Below the pieces are notes generated by a model, which did no database searches, was not told where the DNA came from, and was given only the letters and a program-made list of their open reading frames with translations. Below are positions 59,356 to 64,000 of a stretch of 64,000 bases of DNA, one piece after another. A program made the position numbers and the translations under genes. The first letter of the stretch is position 1, and each line of letters opens with the position of its first letter. Source of the stretch: Aquatica leii. Lineage: Eukaryota; Arthropoda; Insecta; Coleoptera; Lampyridae. Where the stretch lies: assembly GCA_035610365.1 (NCBI GenBank), contig CM069432.1, positions 127,606,255-127,670,254 of the forward strand, in the 5' to 3' direction.

Positions 59356-60637
59356 ATATATGAAAATATAACATTTATTTACTATTAATGTGTTATCAGT
59401 TATGCTATTTTATCTAATTACATTAGTGTATTCTTTTATATAAAATTTATTTTGCGTACTGCTTTTGTTTGTCTATATTTCTTTTGAAAAAAGTTTTAGC
59501 ATGCAAATTGCTTCTGTTCGTTACATCGCTCATAACCTTTTGTGCGTTTCCAAAACGTTCTTATAGTTTTGCACATAATATCTTCTCGAATGATATAAAA
59601 AATTTGTAAATAGAACTTTCAAATAGAAAAAGACACTTTTAAAAATTATTAAAGTAAATTAGTAATGATTTACTGCCGTAGTGCAGTTCAAAATAATTAA
59701 AATAAAATTAAGTAAAGAAATTGTTTTGTATTTATTGCAGTTACGGTTTTACTATTTTTATATGTACATTGAATCAAACAAATGCAACTATTCAAATAAT
59801 AAAAAAAAATTAAAATCAAAACTTATTATTTGATTACATTTTATAAATTATATACAAAAATAAATTAACAGTGATCATAATTTCAAGGCAAAAAAATTAA
59901 AATTAAAATTTTATCATGGTAAATACAAAAAACAAATATAGTAAATAATAAACAACAACTGTATTCAAACTATTTAATAAATAATTTGATTAATAAAAAA
60001 TTATCATAAAATTATTTAAACTAATTAATTAAATGATATTAAAAAAAAATCGTAATAAAATTAATTTTCTCAAATTAGGTATAATTTTGAATAATAATAA
60101 ATAAATCTTCTAATAGTTATTTAAAACCATTTTAAATAGAAAACACAATTATTAATAATTTTATAATTAAAGTGTAGGTCTCTGTTTTAGTATATTATAG
60201 GTTTTTAAAACGCGTTTTTTTACGATTAAATCATTTTTGTACAAACATTTTAAAAATTGTGAATAACAAAACTACATATTGTGTAAACAATAAATAAATA
60301 ATACCTTTTTCTAATTTTTTTAATTTAAATTTTTTAAGGTTATTGAATTATCATTAGATTAACTGTAAGAATATTGACATTATTGTTTAACATACACTAC
60401 GTTAAATTAATGAATATTAACACAATTATATCTTTCACATGCGCATAAACAATAAAAAAATTTTGTCTTAATTCTGTTATCGTTATCAAATTGGTACAAA
60501 CTTTCTATCACTTAAGCTGTATACGATTATTAAACCTTCATTCAATTAGAAATAGTTGTAACTTTTTTAAAATCTTATTTTTATTAAAAATAAATAAATA
60601 TTACTAATGCAAATATTACAACAGTTTTTAATTTTAG
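59356..60637. other. AT-rich intron before the Ig2 exon, no gene seen
   Basis: Nothing recognisable apart from A/T runs and the TTTTAG acceptor at 60637. Confidence 0.6.
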
Positions 60638-60922
60638 AGGCACATGCTGACATTATTGGAGGATCTGAAAAGATTGTTAAATCGGGATCACCTCTTCGCT
60701 TAAGTTGCGTTCTGCGTAGATCAACAGAACCTCCAGAATATATTTTTTGGTATCATGGAGACCGTATGATCAACTACGACTTGAAGGGCGGCGCCGCAGT
60801 GCGTCATGGCCGCCAGGGCAGCGAGCTTATCATCCCCAGGGCAGAAATGAAGCATGCTGGAAACTACTCCTGCGTTCCCTCAAATGCACGCTCTGTGAAC
60901 GTTACCGTGCATGTGCTACAGA
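60638..60922 (+). CDS. Dpr-family Ig gene, exon encoding Ig domain 2
   Basis: The acceptor TTTTAG ends at 60637; two bases complete the codon opened at 57838, giving EAHADIIGG. The exon ends at 60922 with a GTGAGT donor. It encodes a whole second Ig domain: LSC (first cysteine), EYIFWYHGDRMINYD (core tryptophan and the typical Dpr block), NYSC (second cysteine) and a closing NVTVHVLQ strand. The local GC content is clearly above that of the surrounding introns, particularly around 60785-60900. Later exons, including the membrane-anchor region, lie beyond the window. An ATG at 60607 is intronic and is not a start. Confidence 0.94.
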
Positions 60923-63185
60923 GTGAGTAGCTTCAAATCAATAATAGAATCTCGCTAAAATTATTTTTTTACTTTTAATCTTGTAAAATACGTTTTGCAA
61001 ATCTCTAAATGCGTAAATCGTAATAATAGACTCATTTCTGAGAAACATTCTTAATTTATTTTTAACTAAAAACAGAAACAATTAGTTGTTGAATTATTGT
61101 TTACATATTATGCATTTAATTAAAATCGCTTAAAGTAAGTTTGTTTAATACGTAATAAATAAAATAAATAAAGTTTTAAGATTCTTTGAGATATCCTATG
61201 AGACACTTAAAATAGAAGTTTGTAAAATTTTAAAGCTGCATAAATTTTAAATTCTATTAAGTAGTTCCATTATTCTTGTACTAACAAAATTGCATATTTT
61301 TATTCTCCTGATAAACGCTTTGCTTATTTATTATATTACTCACAAGTTATTAAAAATTATATTTTTCTTATTTGCTTTTAATTAAAATAGCAAGAATCTA
61401 TTTACATTAAATAATTTTTTAATTACTTTATATAAAATTACATGTTTAAAAATGCGGTTAAATTTTCTTAACTATACAAAACTATTTTTAAAGTAATTTA
61501 AAACTTAAATACATTTCTTTTATTTTTTTTTACAATTGAAGTGACATATTTACTAATAATATAAAATTAAGATTTATTTCTTGCTTTATATAGTCTGTAG
61601 TAATTACCTACAGAAAATTGATGTGAACAGTTACCACACGTTGACTCAAAAGACGAATTTATTTAACATAATTAAAGGTTAAAACACTATTTTTAGGTTA
61701 ATTTTATCATTAATAAATAAAATTTATAACCCCAACTTTTGTTACCTGATCGTTGTTAAAATTAAATTTAAGAAATAAATGCAAATAACTACAAAAGCAA
61801 AATTTACATTGTCTTAAAAAATGTTTTCACTAAAAACTAAAAAAATGTATTATTGTATTTATTAATTCATTTTAAATTAAGCTGAACAATTTACTATTAT
61901 AAATAAACATATAACGGCAAATATTACAATTATACAAAGTAGCTACTTGAAAATAAAACAACCGCGTTATATGGCACTTATTCTGATTTTGCTGAACAAT
62001 AATTTTCAAAGAAGTAAATTTTGCGTTTAAGGTAATTTTCAAAATCTCAACGCCAGTTCCTTAAACGGTGATGCAATCTACTTCTAAAATCTTAATTGGC
62101 AAGTAAGGTCAAGTAACACATTTTATAGCCACTGTAAATTTCTTTTTAACACTTTCTTATTTTAGTAATTTGCGGCAGTAAGTTTTGAGTAGTCGACATA
62201 TAAAATTGTTAATTTTTTAGAAAAATGTTGTTGCCTTTTTGTTAACTTTTTTAGGAGATTATTACTTACAAATTAGTAAAACCTGATAATTGTTCTTGTT
62301 GTTACTGATATAGTTAATATGTTTAAATTTTCTTGAAATTGCGATAAAACCTTAGTCATTAGAACAATTTATTTGCCTCTCAGGTTATTGTTGTTTGTGC
62401 AGTTCTTTCTAAAACATAATGTAAATTGTCATAATTGTCACTATTAAGTCAATTATAATATTTCATAATTTCACTAAATTTATACACAACTCTTAAAAAA
62501 AACTAAATCTAGGTATGAACTAAAAATTTTATGAACCGTATTGTAGGTTCTTTTTCTTACCTGGTAATCTAACTAAAAAAATTCACCTGGAATGTTTAAA
62601 AAACAACATTGATTTAACGTTGACTGACAATATTGTTATTATTAACATTATTTCAAAGCTTAGTTGGTAAGTTGGTGGATTGAAAAAAGAAATTTTATAA
62701 AACCCGCCTCGCGGTTGTCTGTTTTTGTCAATCTTAGATTTTATGGGGTGTGGTCACATAAAAAGTAAAATTTATTCTATTTAACCCAACTCATTAGGAA
62801 GTTAGCCAGCCTACTGTAAACGAATGTTTCTAAATCGCTTCACAAATGTTACAAACCCTTATTGTTATTTGGTGTTGCAATGTTGAATATAAGCTTAAAA
62901 GTTTTCTTCTTTAAAAAAAGAATTATTATTTGAAGAGATTGTGAATAAAATCACTATAACTGATCTAATGCCTGTACTTATAGTTTAAAATCAACCTTGC
63001 ACTTAAGTCGTACTTAATTAAGTCGATCTCAAATAATCACTCCGACTTGCTTAACGTTTTAACCGATAATCGAAACTTTAAGAATTTTTCGCGGAGTCTG
63101 TTAGTATTGGTTAATCATAATAATTTCAAATTTAATTAGTGTTTAGACAAATTAAAGGTCTTTAGTAGATATTATGTGTACTATT
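60923..63185. other. Intron following the Ig2 exon, no gene seen
   Basis: AT-rich sequence with no coding signature. It starts with a strong GTGAGT donor. Confidence 0.6.
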
Positions 63186-64000
63186 ATAGTATAAAACATA
63201 AGTTTATAATGTACTTTATAGCATACCCACATAACCAAAGTTAACCTTAGTTGTCTAAAAAGTGATCATACTTTAACCTGAAAAGTTGACAAGCATGTGG
63301 TATCTTTATCGTGCCTTTTAGTCATTCATAAAAGTTAGTTCTACCGCGTGTCCTTAATGGTTAACTTATTCACAACAAATAGTTATTCCTAATAATACGC
63401 CAAATTGTAAACGTAATGGTTACTTTTTGTATAAGCTTAAAGTATAAAATATGGCGACCTATCTCGTTTCTTACCCACAAAGGTTGACTTTTGGATAACT
63501 TTTCAATAGACAACTTTAATTGTTACTCAAAAGCCGTTTTAAAAAGTTAACTTGATGGTAACCATAAAAATTAACTTATTAAGAGCTTTCAAGTATAAAA
63601 TGAGACTACTTGTTTTTTACTAACCTTATAAGTTAACTTTTCGATATCATTTCAGAGATTTCTAATGAATGTCTTGAAAAAGTTATACAACTGACATCCT
63701 ACAAAATTAATTTAATGTTAATCCTAAAAATTAAGTTTTTAGTAGCCTTATAGTACAGAATGAGACTACATGTCTTTTTAGTAACCACATAAATGTTATT
63801 TTCGGTGAGTTTTATAATCAATGTCTATAAAAGTTGTGAAACAGACATTCTAAAAAGTTAATTTTATGTTAATCCTAAAAATTAACCTTTTAGTAGAATG
63901 TCTTTGTGTAGAATAAGACTGTATCGCGGAAAAACGTTCTCGAAAGAAAAATGACCCTAAACCAAAATTACTTTTCTATATTCTAATAGTTACCTCTTAC
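63186..64000. repeat. Degenerate tandem (satellite-like) repeat, unit about 150-160 bp
   Basis: Anchors of the type AGTATAAAATGAGACTAC recur near 63441, 63592, 63752 and 63906. They are followed at equivalent distances by 'aaccttataagttaacttt'-like and 'gttaatcctaaaaattaa'-like blocks. Copies diverge considerably, and the array may continue past the window end. Confidence 0.7.

Noticed and set aside
60607..60637. ATG at 60607 as start of an Ig gene
   Set aside because: It lies in the intron; the TTTTAG acceptor at 60637 and the phase match to 57838 show that the coding exon begins at 60638.

Overview
This is a very AT-rich animal nuclear window, most likely from an insect. The only host gene I recognise with confidence is a plus-strand Dpr-type immunoglobulin gene (defective proboscis extension response family). 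Its exons lie at 16-227, 57535-57636, 57730-57838 and 60638-60922. Splice sites and codon phases join cleanly (phase 0, phase 0, phase 1), so nearly the whole window is intron. One intron of 57.3 kb runs from 228 to 57534, and the gene continues past both window ends.

That giant intron is a stratified stack of mobile elements. From left to right it holds: a decayed spliced transposon protein of uncertain family (907-1910); a young minus-strand Ty3/Gypsy LTR retrotransposon (2876-17715) whose 5' LTR was split by a Penelope-like element (10333-16759), itself split by a non-autonomous DNA transposon (12807-14513); a foldback element and a LINE tail (18.7-19.3 kb); a rearranged Penelope-like element (20.1-22.2 kb); a PIF/Harbinger transposon with both genes intact (23055-29190) carrying a deleted Bel-Pao element (23279-26759) that itself carries a 140-bp foldback MITE; and a DNA element (33117-35982) holding a Bel-Pao remnant and a candidate two-exon minigene. 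Further right are a pogo/Tigger element (37072-45062) inflated by a fossil Gypsy and another DNA element; a Sailor-like Tc1/mariner transposon (49095-51208) inside a pair of Penelope-like inverted ends; a third Penelope-like element (54147-57068); and a dead Tc1 (58113-59353) in the next-but-one intron. A degenerate satellite of about 155 bp closes the window.

The most notable signals are these. (1) A TTTAAAC heptamer sits directly before the gag stop and leads exactly into the pol frame of the Gypsy element. (2) Hammerhead-ribozyme-like cores recur at the ends of the Penelope-like elements. (3) Four unrelated-looking non-autonomous elements share CCCA-starting inverted termini and 2-bp target duplications. 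(4) A small two-exon reading frame with a poly(A) signal lies at 33486-33949, antisense to the host gene and inside one of those elements. (5) The Harbinger element appears to retain both complete genes. Everything here was read by eye; no alignment or database search was run.
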